Of a DNA stretch of 64,000 bases, positions 1-11,472 are shown in pieces. Positions within the stretch are counted from its first letter, which is position 1; the number at the start of each line of letters is the position of its first letter. Under the pieces are notes generated by a model. It was not told the DNA's origin. It made no database searches and worked only from the letters and a program-made list of their open reading frames with translations. Made by a program: the position numbers and the translations under genes. The DNA comes from Sipunculus nudus. Taxonomy: Eukaryota > Annelida > Sipuncula > Golfingiida > Sipunculidae. Location: NCBI GenBank assembly GCA_026874595.1, contig CM049314.1, positions 73,982,300 through 74,046,299 on the forward strand, read 5' to 3'.

Positions 1-104
1 TTAAGTTATGAATATTTTTTATACTTGATTATTAAATAATCAATGTATTTAGGCCTAATCACACATAAAAAAGCCTCCGTTTATTACTCTCTCTCTATCT
101 CTGC

Positions 105-153
<49 letters not shown>

Positions 154-220
154 TATATATATATATTATTATTATTATTAAAATGAGTAGTTTCTTGTTT
201 TTGGTATGTTGCCTAAAAGT
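1..220 (+). repeat. Dispersed repeat R1, copy 1, with (AT)n/(ATT)n tract
   Basis: This segment is repeated almost base for base at 6763-6962, apart from a different length of the internal AT/ATT microsatellite (about 105-180 here) and a few substitutions. Both copies end at the same point (GTTGCCT[A/G]AAAGTAT), after which the sequences differ: here a minisatellite starts, there unique AT-rich DNA. It has no coding potential. It is either a dispersed repeat or the edge of a duplication reaching beyond the window. Confidence 0.7.
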
Positions 221-910
221 ATGACCACTTCACGACTCGCAAAATCATTTAGCGACTCAAATGACCACTTCACGACTCGCAAAATCATTGAGCGACTCGC
301 AAATGACCACTTCATGACTCGCAAAATTATTTAGCGACTCACAAAAAATGACCACTTCACGACTCGCAAAATCATTTAGCACCTCACAAATGACCACTTC
401 ACGACTCGCAAAATCATTTAGCCACTTGCAAATGACTACTTCATGGCTCACAAAATCATTTAGCGACTTGCAAATCACCACAACTCGCAAAATCATTAAG
501 CGACTCGCAAATGACCACTTCACGACTCGCAAAATCATTTAGCGACTCGCAAATGACCACTTCACGGCTCGCAAAATCATTTAGTGACTCACAAATGACC
601 ACTTCATGACTCGCAAAATCATTTAGCGACTCGCAAATGACCACTTCATGACTCGCAAAATCATTAAGCGACTCGCAAACGACCACTTCACGACTCGCAA
701 AATCATTTAGAGACTCGCAAATGACCACTTCACGGCTCGCAAAATCATTTAGTGACTCACAAATGACCACTTCATGACTTGCAAAATCATTTAGCGACTC
801 GCAAATGACCACTTCACGACTCGCAAAATCATTTAGCGACTTGCAAATGACCACGACTCGCAAAATCATTAAGCGACTCGCAATTGACCACTCTACGACT
901 CGCAAAGCGC
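221..910 (+). repeat. 42-bp minisatellite, about 16 units
   Basis: The unit reads approximately ATGACCACTTCACGACTCGC followed by AAAATCATTTAGCGACTCGC and AA. CGACTCGCAAA occurs twice per unit, so the unit looks like two diverged half-units. Because 42 is divisible by three, a frame stays open on each strand over long stretches, giving apparent repeat peptides (a 14-residue period). I see no start context, flanking exon or domain, so I do not regard these as proteins. Some units are shortened (around 476-490 and 850-870). Confidence 0.85.
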
Positions 911-1049
911 TTGTGAAAGGGTCATTTTTTTGCAAATTCTATAGCTCAACCCCACCTTTTGGCATAACTCACACCTTCACTATCTCGCATAACACTAAGT
1001 CCGATTTATCACATCTCCATACGATGTTTTGGATAATTCTAGGACTCAC

Positions 1050-1171
1050 CGGGGGGGGGGGGGGGGGTTGGGGGGGTTGGCATGTCTCACCCCAATCATT
1101 ACTTATGTTGATTGTCATAACTGGGAGGGGTTCACGGGGTCTCCCCCCAATATTTACCTATATTTATTGTA
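1050..1171 (+). repeat. G-rich repeat unit with poly-G tract, left flank of Helitron-like copy A1
   Basis: A poly-G run with two TT interruptions is followed by a block (TTATGTTGATTGTCATA, CTGGGAGGGG, then CCCCCC and TATTTACCTATATT). The same block appears at about 2970-3095 on the other side of element A1, so A1 interrupted a G-rich repeat. Confidence 0.55.
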
Positions 1172-2910
1172 TCCGCCAAAACAGAGTTTTACGGATACTA
1201 TGTTTTCAGCTTCACGCCGCCGCCGCCGCGGCGTAGGTGTCCGGAGAACTCCTCCATAACCGCTGGGCGGAATTTTACGAAACCCGGGATTATGTTCGGG
1301 TCACATGTGAACTGCTGCGCCCCGATTTTGTTTTGACCTCTGACCTTTCCTCTGCGCTCTGCGTCCGTTTGTGCGTCTATTTCCACACATAAACCCACAT
1401 ATCTCGGGAACTGTTTGACCGATCAGGAAATTTTTTTGCACAAATGTAGCCCTTGGAGAGCTTTATAACATACACAAAAATGGTGGGGCCACCTGCATCC
1501 ATGTTCGCACAGTGTCCATCTGTTCGTCTGCCTTGGGTAAAAATCACTCATATCTCTGCAGTGACTTGACTAATTCACCTGAAATTCGGCATGCGTATAC
1601 ATCATGGATAGCTTTTCTGATTTTATGACAGGTGGCGCCACCTACATTCACGTTTACGCTGCAGACATCCAAGCTCGTATCTCGGGAACCGTTTGACCGA
1701 TCAGGTAAATTTTTGTGCAAAAATGTAGCCCTTGGAGAGCTTTATAACATACACAAAAATGGTGGCGCCACCTGCAATCATGTTTGCACAGTGTCCATCT
1801 GTTCGTCTGCCTTGGGTTAAAATCACTCCTATCTCTGCAGTGACTAGACTAATTCACCTGAAATTTGGCATGCGTAAACATCCTGGATAGCTTATCTGAT
1901 TTTATGACAGGTGGCGCCACCTACATTCACTTTACGCTGCAGACATCCAAGCTCATATCTCGGGAACCGTTTGACCGATCAGGAAAATTTTTTTGCACAA
2001 ATGTAGCCCTTGGAGAACTTCATAACATACACAAAAAATGGTGGCGCCACCTGCAGCCATGTTTGCACAGTGTCCATCTGTTCGTCTGCCTTGGGTTAAA
2101 ATCACTCCTATCTCTGCAGTGACTTGACTAATTCACCTGAAATTCGGCATGCGTAAACATCCTGGATAGCTTTTCTGATTTTATGACAGGTGGCGCCACC
2201 TACGTTCAAGTTTATGCTGCAGACATCCAAGCTCATATCTCAGGAACCGTTTGACCGATCAGGAAAATTTTTTTGCACATATGTAGCCCTTGGAGAGCTT
2301 TATAACATACACAAAAAATGATGGCGCCACCTGCAACCATGTTTGCACAGTGTCCATCTGTTCGTCTGCCTTGGGTTAAAATCACTCATATCTCTGCAGT
2401 GACTTGACTAATTCACCTGAAATTCGGCATGCGTATACATCCTGGATAGCTTTTCTGATTTTATGACAGGTGGCGCCAACTACATTTACGTTTACGCTGC
2501 AGACATCCAAGCTCATATCTCGGGAACCGTTTGACCAATGGGGCCAAAGTTTTGCATGTGTATAGATCTCACATAGCTCTTTATCATACGCAAAACTGGT
2601 GGCGTCACCTGCAACCATTTTTGCTCCGCGTCCATCTGTTTGTCTGCCACGGGCTAAAATCACTCATATACATGTACTGGTTTGACTTATCTGCCTTAAA
2701 TTTTGCATATGTATACAACTTGGACGGCTTTCTGGATTTTGTGGTGGGGGGGGGGGGGGGGGCAACCTACATACACAATTTGGCTGCAGACATCCATGCT
2801 AATATGCAACACTCTATTTCCCCTTGCCACTCAATCCATGCCTCACTTCACCCGTGTCACTCTGATTTAGGCGGATACACGTACTCGCTTGTCGACTACC
2901 CGTATTCTAG
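1172..2910 (+). mobile_element. Helitron-like non-autonomous element A, copy 1
   Basis: The copy begins TCCGCCAAAAC directly after an A and ends TTCTAG directly before a T. That is the TC...CTRR, A|T-target signature known for Helitrons. The first 30 bases form a hairpin (GTATCCGCCAAAAC against GTTTTACGGATAC), and GGCGGATAC recurs near the 3' end (2870-2878). The core holds about four and a half tandem units of about 280 bp. Most carry GGTGGCGCCACC (1631, 1761, 1910, 2040, 2189 perfect; 2320 and 2479 imperfect). A poly-G run lies at about 2742-2762. There is no coding capacity. Related copies are A2 (21197) and A3 (27794). Helitron assignment is inference; the repeat family itself is clear. 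Confidence 0.6.
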
Positions 2911-3095
2911 TTCTAATTACTCTTCATGTTTTATATACCGTATTTACTCCTATTGATTTTCATATCCTGGGTGGGGGGGGGGGGTCTCCCCTCAGTATGT
3001 ACTCATGTTGATTGTCATATCCTGGGTGGTTGGGGGGGGCCTTCTCCCCCCCCCCTAATTTTTACTCATATTCATTCTAATTTCCCAATTAAACA
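2911..3095 (+). repeat. G-rich repeat, right flank of A1
   Basis: Two copies of a TCATGTTGATTGTCATATCC-like block, each followed by a G run, and a final CCCCCCCC tract. The block matches the left flank at 1095-1171. Joining the two sides of A1 gives a sequence resembling the paralogous stretch near 3065-3085, supporting the A1 boundaries. Confidence 0.55.
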
Positions 3096-3244
3096 ATCAT
3101 TCATCTTAACCTTTTACTATCCTGATTCATTTTCAACTAGTTACACCAAGTGATCGATTTGGTGTTCGTACGAAGTTAATTCACTGATCACATGATCATG
3201 ACTCCTGGTGAAGTAGTACCCCACAGTGTACCACGTGATCACAT

Positions 3245-5205
3245 TTTTAGCTCAGCTGACTATAAGTCATCTGAGCTATAGTCGTGGTCCATTGTCCGTC
3301 GTCCGTCCGTCTGTCCGTCCGTCCGTCCGTCCGTCCGTCCGTCCGTAGATGTGGCACGTTTTGAAACCGTAAGACCTAGGAATCCAAAATTCAGCATAAT
3401 GTTAGATGTCCCCAAGATCCCCTACCATGCCAAGAATTTGGTCACTAGGACTTAATTCCTTCGAGATATCAATGAAAAACTTCATTTTTCCATTAAAAAC
3501 CCAATGTTACACTTTAAGACTGCCTAATATCAAAACCACTGATCTGACTTTGATCATATATAATATACATATTTTTCTATACATTCACTATGCACATGCC
3601 AGAAATGATGTCAGTATTGTGTATTTTTTTTAAGTTATGGGCCCAAACATAATGCACTTTGTAAAAAATCAAGAAATATATTTACTCCCTTAACAAGGGC
3701 ATTGCTGAAGCTAGAGATCTTTTTTGTCAGGGATGTAACATTATTTAATCAAGATTCAATTGAATACCCAAAATTAGTTCTGAATTTTTCAAATTTTATA
3801 AGTTATTAGTATAAATGTAAAATTAGTACCTTAAATTTTGCCCAACTGTGACCATGGCACGTTTGTTTCCCGTGAGCACTGTTGATATAATTTTCATATC
3901 ATGCACACATAAGGATTTCAGCTTTTTAGTTTAGAAAGCTGAAAGAAATTTGCCAAATATTGTAGCTTTTATTAATGTTTTTTATGAGACCCTGTCAGAC
4001 TTTGGCTCTCTCCAGCCCCTCTTGAGTCACCTGTATGTTGACCTTGTTGACCTTTCATCAAATTATGCACGCTTGAGGGGAGAATCCAGGCAGCTTATGG
4101 CCAGCCACAGTTGATCCAGGTGTTCAACCCAACTCATCTAGTAGTTTTAACCAACAACATAACAATAAACAATAAATTAATAAATTTTTATTGGTTTTTA
4201 ATAACAAATTAAAGAAAAATAGAAAAGGAATTTGTTAGTTTATAATAACAGGAAATTAACTTGCAGTTACTGATGATATAAGAATCTTGTATCGATGGGT
4301 AGAATGTCACATATTCCAAATAACACCATGCAGTCACCTATGGCATTTTTCAGTTCATTTTTAATGATAAAGAAGTAAATCATATTATTCATTACTAATC
4401 ATTAAGGATTATATGAAGGAAATTAATGATAGACAAAGATGCAGTTGATAATATTAATCTAGATTCCTACTGTGTCTAGTGTGTACATTGATGTGAAATT
4501 AGTCCAAAATGAATTTTTTACAGTTATTTTTTAATATAAAAAAAAGCCATAAAACCAGGTACTTATGATCATTATTTAAATGTGTGAATTTAATATATTC
4601 TGGATTCTCAACATCATTGTTTGGTGAAAACTGAATAAATACCAGACATAGTGTGAATACTTTGTAATTGTATTTAAATACAAATATGATTATGTACTCC
4701 ATTATAAAATTTCTTGCATAAAGAATGGGAATTCAGGTAAAAATGAAAGTATATGAATACTCGTGCAAATACTTTCAAAATGTATACATGAATGCATTCA
4801 TGAATATATTCTTTAATATTATTTTAATAATCATATCAGTTATATTTCATTTAAAAAAAATCATATGATTCTCTTATTATTTTTAATAAAAATTATATTT
4901 GGGACAATATTTTTTTAATTTTTTTAATAAATAGTTAAACTCTTATACTATATGTTCTGCTTATAAGTTATATGGCCAAGTCAAAATCTATGTGACAGTA
5001 GCACTCCATTTGTTAATAAAATAAATGAAATCAATCCCCTTCCCTGTCTCCAAAGGTACTATCAATATCATACATAAGCTAAACAACAACAACTCATAAT
5101 ACAGCTTATATTTATTACCACACAAAACCAGCATGTGCCTCATTTCTAAATAATATTTTTTTATCATAAATAACAGCTGAGCGTCGTGACCCATAGGTCC
5201 CTTGT
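3245..5205 (+). mobile_element. B-family non-autonomous element B1
   Basis: The 5' end is a T-run plus AGCTCAGCTGACT...AGTCATCTGAGCT, an imperfect hairpin with one mismatch. A (GTCC)n/(CCGT)n microsatellite follows at 3298-3345, then an AT-rich core without reading frames. The 3' end is CAGCTGAGCGTCGTGACCCATAGGTCCCTTGT. It is nearly identical to B13 (60697-63243), but B1 lacks about 680 bp corresponding to 60880-61560, while B13 lacks about 100 bp present here near 4650-4750. The termini match the other B copies. Helentron-like rolling-circle ancestry is my inference. Confidence 0.75.
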
Positions 5206-5250
5206 TTTAATCCAGGTGTAAATATCCCCGTTTTCCCCGGTTCTTCAACG

Positions 5251-5324
5251 AGTTCTATGTGGTATAGTGGTTATGCAATGGAACTTGTATGCCGCCGTTC
5301 AGTGGTTCGAACCCGATCCAGTAT
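5251..5324 (+). tRNA. tRNA-like sequence (SINE head or tRNA pseudogene)
   Basis: An A-box-like TGGTATAGTGG (5260-5270) and a B-box-like GGTTCGAACCC (5304-5314) lie about 44 bases apart, as in polymerase III tRNA promoters. I could not build a proper acceptor stem, and the T-stem has a mismatch, so this is unlikely to be a working tRNA. A tRNA-derived SINE head or a decayed tRNA is more likely. It begins about 45 bases beyond the 3' end of B1. Anticodon not assigned. Confidence 0.45.
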
Positions 5325-6277
5325 GTTGTCTTTGCATGTCATGTCAATTGGACTAATAATTCTTGAATTTCATCTTTTCCAAGTACATCCACGCAGTCAT
5401 GTTCAGGATGTCACATGAACAAATATCACTGGTAAAACAGGAGACAGTAAACGGTTATTATATTTGTACTGAACCCCCCCCCCCCCCCCCCAAAACCGTA
5501 CCCCATTTTTCTCTCTATCCCCATCAACAATATCGCCCTCTTTACCTTGTTTGCCAACCATGGTTGAGTGACTGATTCTACATTCGCTCCGCACAAAGAC
5601 TGTAAAAATAATAAATGATGTCAACATATAACATACAATGAACATTAATACAAACCATCCGTATTCTTCCGGAAATGCATGTGAAAATCACCATAAGAAA
5701 AGAGTGCAAAGTCACATGACATATTTAAGCCGCCTCCTCACCTGACCTGGGCAATATTCAAGTTCATTAAGTTATGGTCATCCAAGAAGAAAGTTCTCGC
5801 GTATGGGTCCTCCGAAATACCCCAAAATACCCCGGAATACCGCTTTTTAATGTTAAAATATTCCGTAAAATATAGAAATAATATGAATGTAAATCTTTAA
5901 GAGTTAAAACAAAGTAATTTTCGATAGAAATACAATATCTTAAACAGGCATATAGTATGTAATAACCAGATAAAATCACATTTAATAATTTAAGTTAAAT
6001 GAATATAAGTTAATGGCATAAAAGGGAGACCAGAAGTCTTATAAATTAAATATGATAATAACCATTCATAATTAAAATGGCCATGTTACACCCCAAGTAT
6101 ATAATCTGACATGTACATCAACCGCATTCAAGGTCGACTTGCCATCGGACAATCGTTGGTCCAATAATGATGCTGTTTGTTACTTAATCGTTTTGATCTG
6201 GTTCCTATCTCTGACAGGATTAGATTCTTTACTTTGCATACTTCATCGTTTAATCGATTAATCGGCACGCCACTAAA

Positions 6278-6309
<32 letters not shown>

Positions 6310-6762
6310 ATACATACATACATACATACATATTACCCTTATATTTTATGATAATCATGCATGAGAAACGTGTTTAAAATGCAACGAACCCCCCCCCCCC
6401 CCCTCACACACACACACCACATGACTTAAGTCTTACGCCCCCTCCATCTTAAAATCCTGGATACGCCAATGGTATATGTGTCAATCAAATATTTACAGCT
6501 TGTGGTTAGATCCAGAAGACGGTATCATTGCCCTTAATTAGCGCAATTTGATAACAGCACTGGCAGCCTGGTATGTGGTCGTCTATTAGGCCTTGGCCGT
6601 CCCATCTGATCCGAAATTACTGTGTCATGGCTGATGGGAGCTATTTGGGTGCCCCTATTGCGTGGCACCTTAACTAAATGTTTACTCTGACATTTATGAT
6701 CGTGTGACACATGCCATTGAAATCTTTCTGCTCAATAACGCATATGGAACATCTAACGTTTT
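5325..6762. other. Non-coding stretch with microsatellites
   Basis: No gene is recognisable. It holds a poly-C run (about 5467-5489), a (TA)n then (CATA)n microsatellite (about 6276-6332), a poly-C run followed by (CA)n (about 6390-6418), and a short GGAATACCCC-type stretch at 5803-5850 that matches 7640-7685 in the opposite orientation. Confidence 0.6.
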
Positions 6763-6871
6763 TAAGTTATGAATATTTTTTATACTTGATTATTAAATAA
6801 TCAATGTATTTAGGCCTAATCACACATAAAAAAGCCTCCGTTTATTACTCTCTCTCTCTATCTCTGCATTT

Positions 6872-6909
<38 letters not shown>

Positions 6910-6962
6910 TTATTATTATTAAAATGAGTAGTTTCTTGTTTTTGGTATGTTGCCTGAAAGTA
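6763..6962 (+). repeat. Dispersed repeat R1, copy 2
   Basis: Near-identical to 1-220, with a shorter AT microsatellite. The similarity ends at the same base, where copy 1 runs into the 42-bp minisatellite. Confidence 0.7.
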
Positions 6963-8060
6963 TCGGAATTGATTTAAGATTTTAAGTTTATTGGTTTTTT
7001 CTTTGTTTATTCATGCAATGTAAAACCTGAAGCGCTGTATTTAAAAATAAATTAAAGGCGATCTTGCAAAACCAAATATGACTGAGTGAATTCTATCAAC
7101 CAACGCTTGTTGATCAACAAGCGTGTCGATGGGCGGTGTTGTTACCATGCATACATGAAGTATTCATCAATCATTTTATTTATATGGTGGATATCAGTTT
7201 TGTAAAATTTGTTTTTAGTGTTATAAACAATCATGCAATTCACAAATATTATCAAGCATGTATATTTCAACAAGACACCACACACAAAATGCATGATTAC
7301 ATAACCCATAATTGCAAAACAGATATAGCCTACTGCATGAATTCATGGAGCAATCGCGGTATGTATATAAATTCAGGGTGCATCGATTTAATTGATAATT
7401 AGGCTCTTTCTTTCAAAATCGATCAAACCGATTGCATTTTTGCATACATGATTAAAAACGAAAATGCATGCACATGCAAAGAATCTAATCCTGTCAGAGA
7501 TATACGAACTACAGAGGTAAATAAAGCTGGAATAAAGCTGGAAAACTTTCCTATGTCACAAAACTCTAAGAATATGGCCAGAATGTCATATCTAATCCTG
7601 TTGTTTGTGAAATATTGGAAGAATTTACACATTTATTCTGTTATTCCGGGGTATTTTGGGGGTATTTCGGGGTATTCCGGTATTTAGTCGGACCGCTCGC
7701 GTATCCATGTTTGGTTGACGGTCTCCAATCTTTGGTTCTGCAACCTGCTGGCCGGTGTTGGTATCACTTTAGACAGCGTCTATTGCTTGCCAAGAATGTG
7801 GATTGTTTGCTATTACAGTCCCAGTACAAGGCGTTCTTGTCAGCTGCATTACGTCGTCATTGAGGCGTCCTTGGCAACGTTAAGCTTGAGTTTCGATTGG
7901 GACCACTATGCCTTCAATAATAAATTTGCCGCGCCAGAAGCGAGACTTTTTCTCTGCCCTAAAAGCTTCAGCCATGTGTGTTACTTGATGTTACGTATTG
8001 GCCTGCTGAATAACCGCGCAGTAACGTGTCTTTGAACCGTGTTTCTTTTCGGCCCTGTGC
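6963..8060. other. Non-coding stretch
   Basis: AT-rich and without recognisable genes. A short (TATTCCGGGG)-like repeat sits at 7640-7685. Several frames of 70-106 codons here have no family resemblance that I can see. Confidence 0.5.
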
Positions 8061-8069
8061 GGTGTACAT

Positions 8070-8730
8070 TTTACAGCATCTTCTCGATTTCTTCTGTTGT
8101 GGTTTCTACAAGTAATTTTTCCTTCTCAATTATGTTTGCCACCATTTTCTTACAGTTTTCCTCTCTAAGTCCAGTAACTCTAATATTGAATTCTCTTGAG
8201 TTCATTTAGTTCATTTATCTTTTCCTTGGTTATTTGCTCCAGTGATTGAATTTTTTTCAACAGATTTGAATTTTCAAGACTCAGTGTTTCAATTTTTTGC
8301 TTCAACACTTGGTTTTCTGAAATGGTAGATTTCAATTTTTGTTCAATATCTTCTATAGTTCCCTGCGTGTGCTCTAAAGTGGTCTCCAGGCCTTCTACCT
8401 TTTGACTTGTGTTTTTATTTTCAGCTGTGAGCTCTCTGATTTGAGTCTCTGTCACCGTAACCTTCTCCTTTTCTAATTTTTCAAAACTCTTGATAATAGT
8501 TTTGGTAGAGTCTCTGATAATCTTTTCTATATAATGCTTTAGAGTATCGTCCATTTCAGTTTGAGAAGGCCTGGAGAAATATCAACACGCTCACCTGAGA
8601 CATCATGTGCCGCTGCTCCTCCCGTGCTCTTGGCACGTATGTGTTCACTTAATCCAGATATATTGACAAAACTGTCCATTGTACCGTCCATTTTTGTCCC
8701 TGTCCGAGTGTCTTTCGTTTTTCTTCCCAT
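8070..8730 (-). pseudogene. LINE ORF1-like relic (coiled coil plus RNA-binding end)
   Basis: Read on the minus strand, a Met at about 8730 opens a basic N-terminus (MGRKTKDTRTGTKMDG). The frame breaks near 8570, and a 124-codon frame (8180-8554) continues with long E/K/Q/L heptads typical of a coiled coil. A second one-base break near 8190 leads into NSREFNIRVTGLREEN and then a lysine/glutamate-rich end stopping near 8070. This order, basic head, coiled coil, then RRM-like segment, is that of L1/Tx1-type LINE ORF1 RNA-binding proteins. Two frameshifts mark it as dead. It lies downstream, not upstream, of the LINE ORF2 at 9.1 kb, so it belongs to a different insertion. A host coiled-coil gene cannot be excluded without a search. 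Confidence 0.6.
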
Positions 8731-9054
8731 TTTCAGACAGGTTCTATAAGTTTTGTTGAAACAAAGTTTGTTTTTCACTAGGCCAGTGTGGAGCCGATGT
8801 GAAGCGTGTCTGCTCAAGCGGCCATCTTAACCCTTAGTCTCCGAAAAATAGTATCGCTTTCGACCTAAGAACAGGGCTTGCCTGAGCAAGCGAATATTAT
8901 TAATAAGTTGCGTTAATTATACAATTTTAATATATTGCGTGTTTTGACAGTTAGAAAACATCGGAATAATAGTGTACACGTGCAAATTATGTGCGTGCTT
9001 TGATAAGCAGAGGTGCTGGGCATCTAGGCATGCTGGGCATCCCCTTTGAGCTAA
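8731..9054. other. Non-coding spacer between two LINE relics
   Basis: This may be the 5' untranslated part of the ORF1 relic on the minus strand. No other feature is visible. Confidence 0.4.
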
Positions 9055-11472
9055 GATGATGATGATGATGGTCTTTATTTCCTCCATAAAAGGAAGATAT
9101 TCATTCATCATATCATATTACATAATCAAATACAAGAAAATGCAAATAGTCCATAATTATAACAAGAAGAAATTACAAATATTCAACCAAAAACCAAGGA
9201 TGAATAACTTTTTACATGATGTGTTTGATTAACCATCGTATTCATTCAACACAATCTGTCACCGATATTATATATGACTTTTCTTGTTACCCATATGACT
9301 ATACTAAGTTCCGCATAAGTGAATTTGAGTTTTCAAAAGTAGATATTTTGTAAGGCCGAAGCCTCCAGGCAAAATTCGCTGCATGGTATAAATACATGAA
9401 ATGATGCTCCAAGTAAGAGTCTGGATCATCAATATCTAAATCTTTACCGAGTAAAGAGTGGAAAAATTCTTCATCATCAAGGTTATATAAGTAACGGCTC
9501 CATTCCACCGGCAATTCATTGCACAGACTATCCCAAAATATATTTCTCTCTGAAGTTACACTGTCACAGTGTAATAAAACATGAATAATACAGTTTTCGA
9601 TTAATAGTCCACATATATGACACAAAATAAATGTTTGTGACAGTTGTTGGCTGGCTGCTAGAATCTTTACCAGCCAGGAAAATTTCGAGACTGAGCCAGA
9701 AAATGCTTTTGCAGCCATCCACAGCACAGAGGGCCTGCATGTATGATCTCATAATGCACCTGTTTAAAGTACAAAAAGTCATTATCACCCGACACGCGTC
9801 AGGTGTAGAGTTAATTTTCTTTCTTAATAATTGCATCGATTACAATTCGGGTCTTTTCGGTTTTACTAAGCAAATTATCTACAAGAATAACCCTCTCAAG
9901 ATACTCTAAAAGATTATAATTTCGAAGTAGACCATATATATATCATGAATAAAACCTATCTTAAGACTTGAACCTCGCAGCAGAAACCAAATTAAGCTAT
10001 ATATGAAAACACCTAACTGCTACCGAGCAGGCAAAGCCTATGCAAAAATTAAAAATTATAGAAATTATTTTATCAATGAAAACTTTAATCCTAGGCATTG
10101 CAACAAAGGCTAATACTATATCCGATCATACTCTAGAACCGAGGTTTTGTGAAAGTTTTACACAGAATCTATGAGCTCTCTCTAGTATATGTGTATCATT
10201 AGGTTTGAGACTGTTCCACAATTCCGCACCATACAGCATTCTCGGTACAACAATACCTTTATACGCGCTCATTGCGGTCAAGGGATTTAATCCTTTTGGG
10301 CGAACTCCAATCCCTACCAACGATAAAAAGGACCCTCTAGCTTTCTGAGAGGCACTGGAAACACAGTCACAATTAGTTAAATCTGGTTAATAGAAAATTC
10401 CTTATGTGACCGCGTTTCAGATATTAATTCATTTCCAAGAAACCAGGCTCTCATACCCTCATATTTTTTATTTTGCTGTTGATTCTCCCCAAAAACTAAT
10501 ATTTTTGATTTATGTTTGATTGAAGGTGAACCGCAAAGCCTGGCTGTAACGGTAACAAATATTTAGCATTGACTGCAAGAAAGCTGGTTTCAATTCCAAT
10601 AAGGAAAGGTCATCTGCCTGTACCGGCGAACCGCACTTTTTACATCAGAGTAGCAATTACGTAAGAGTCTCCATAACCTTCCTCTGACACCGAAGGAATA
10701 AAATTTAAAAAATTAACCATCATGCCATATGGTGTCGAACTCTTTTTCTATCTAAAAAACAAGAACAGACTTCAGAACCTTATTCCATATATAATGGAGG
10801 ACATGTGTATTCTAGTAATATAAAAGCTGCATGTGTTGCCGATAACCCTGACTGATAGGCATGCACACTGCAATTCATCAGGGAAATTAATATTCTGCTG
10901 TGAAGAGAAGTTTACCAGCCTGTTTAAAATGACCTTTTCAAGTAATTTATAAATTAAATTAAGTAGCGTGATTCCTCTAAATTTGTCTTGGTCTTTACTG
11001 TATATATTTGGCACCTTAGGAATTGTTACGAGAAGACCCGTCTTCATACGCTCGGGGACATATTCAGGATGAATGATTAGATTAAACAAATGGGTCAAGT
11101 GATCAACCCAGACGTCATCACCATATTTAATGTGTTCATTACTCAGGCTGTCAAAACCTGCAGCTTTCCCAGTTTTCAATTATTTGATACACTGTCTCAA
11201 CTCAGATTTCCTAAAGTAACAATCAAGTGTTTCATTGTGCATCCTCTGCGACTCTTCTAGAAAACACTTAAGAGAATGCTCCACATAAGCTTTATGTGCA
11301 TTTTCTAAATGAAGCTCATCTTTTGGCCTGTATAAATTATAAAAATAACTAGACCATCCTTCTGGGATTTTTTTCGGTTCACAAAGGATTATACCTTTTG
11401 AAATTCCATCTCATTAATACTTGTGCAACTCCTTTTTCTATTCCTCCTTTTTAAATACTAAAATTTATTAAT
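9055..11472 (-). pseudogene. LINE ORF2 relic, reverse transcriptase and C-terminal part
   Basis: On the minus strand the order is: RT entry region (11460-11190, with FYNLYRPKDELHLENAH), RT core (11179-10772, with KTGKAAGFDSLSNEHIKYG and PERMKTGLLVTIPKVPN, typical of LINE RT blocks), a catalytic block reading PVQADDLSLL (about 10609-10625), RT thumb with RMLYGAELWNSLKP (10240-10180), and a C-terminal frame (9727-9299) with a CX2CX8HX4C zinc-binding pattern (CHICG...H...C). Stops and frameshifts are frequent. The 3' end shows AATAAAG and an (ATC)n tail at about 9056-9071. The matching endonuclease part is at 17162-17762; the 5.7-kb insert between them lies inside this gene. Confidence 0.8.

Noticed and set aside
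456-935. 159-codon minus-strand frame and its plus-strand partners
   Set aside because: Entirely produced by the 42-bp minisatellite; no start context, splice sites or domain.
8815-8830. AAGATGGCCGC on the minus strand as a YY1-like site of an L1-type 5' leader
   Set aside because: A single short match; not enough to claim a promoter.
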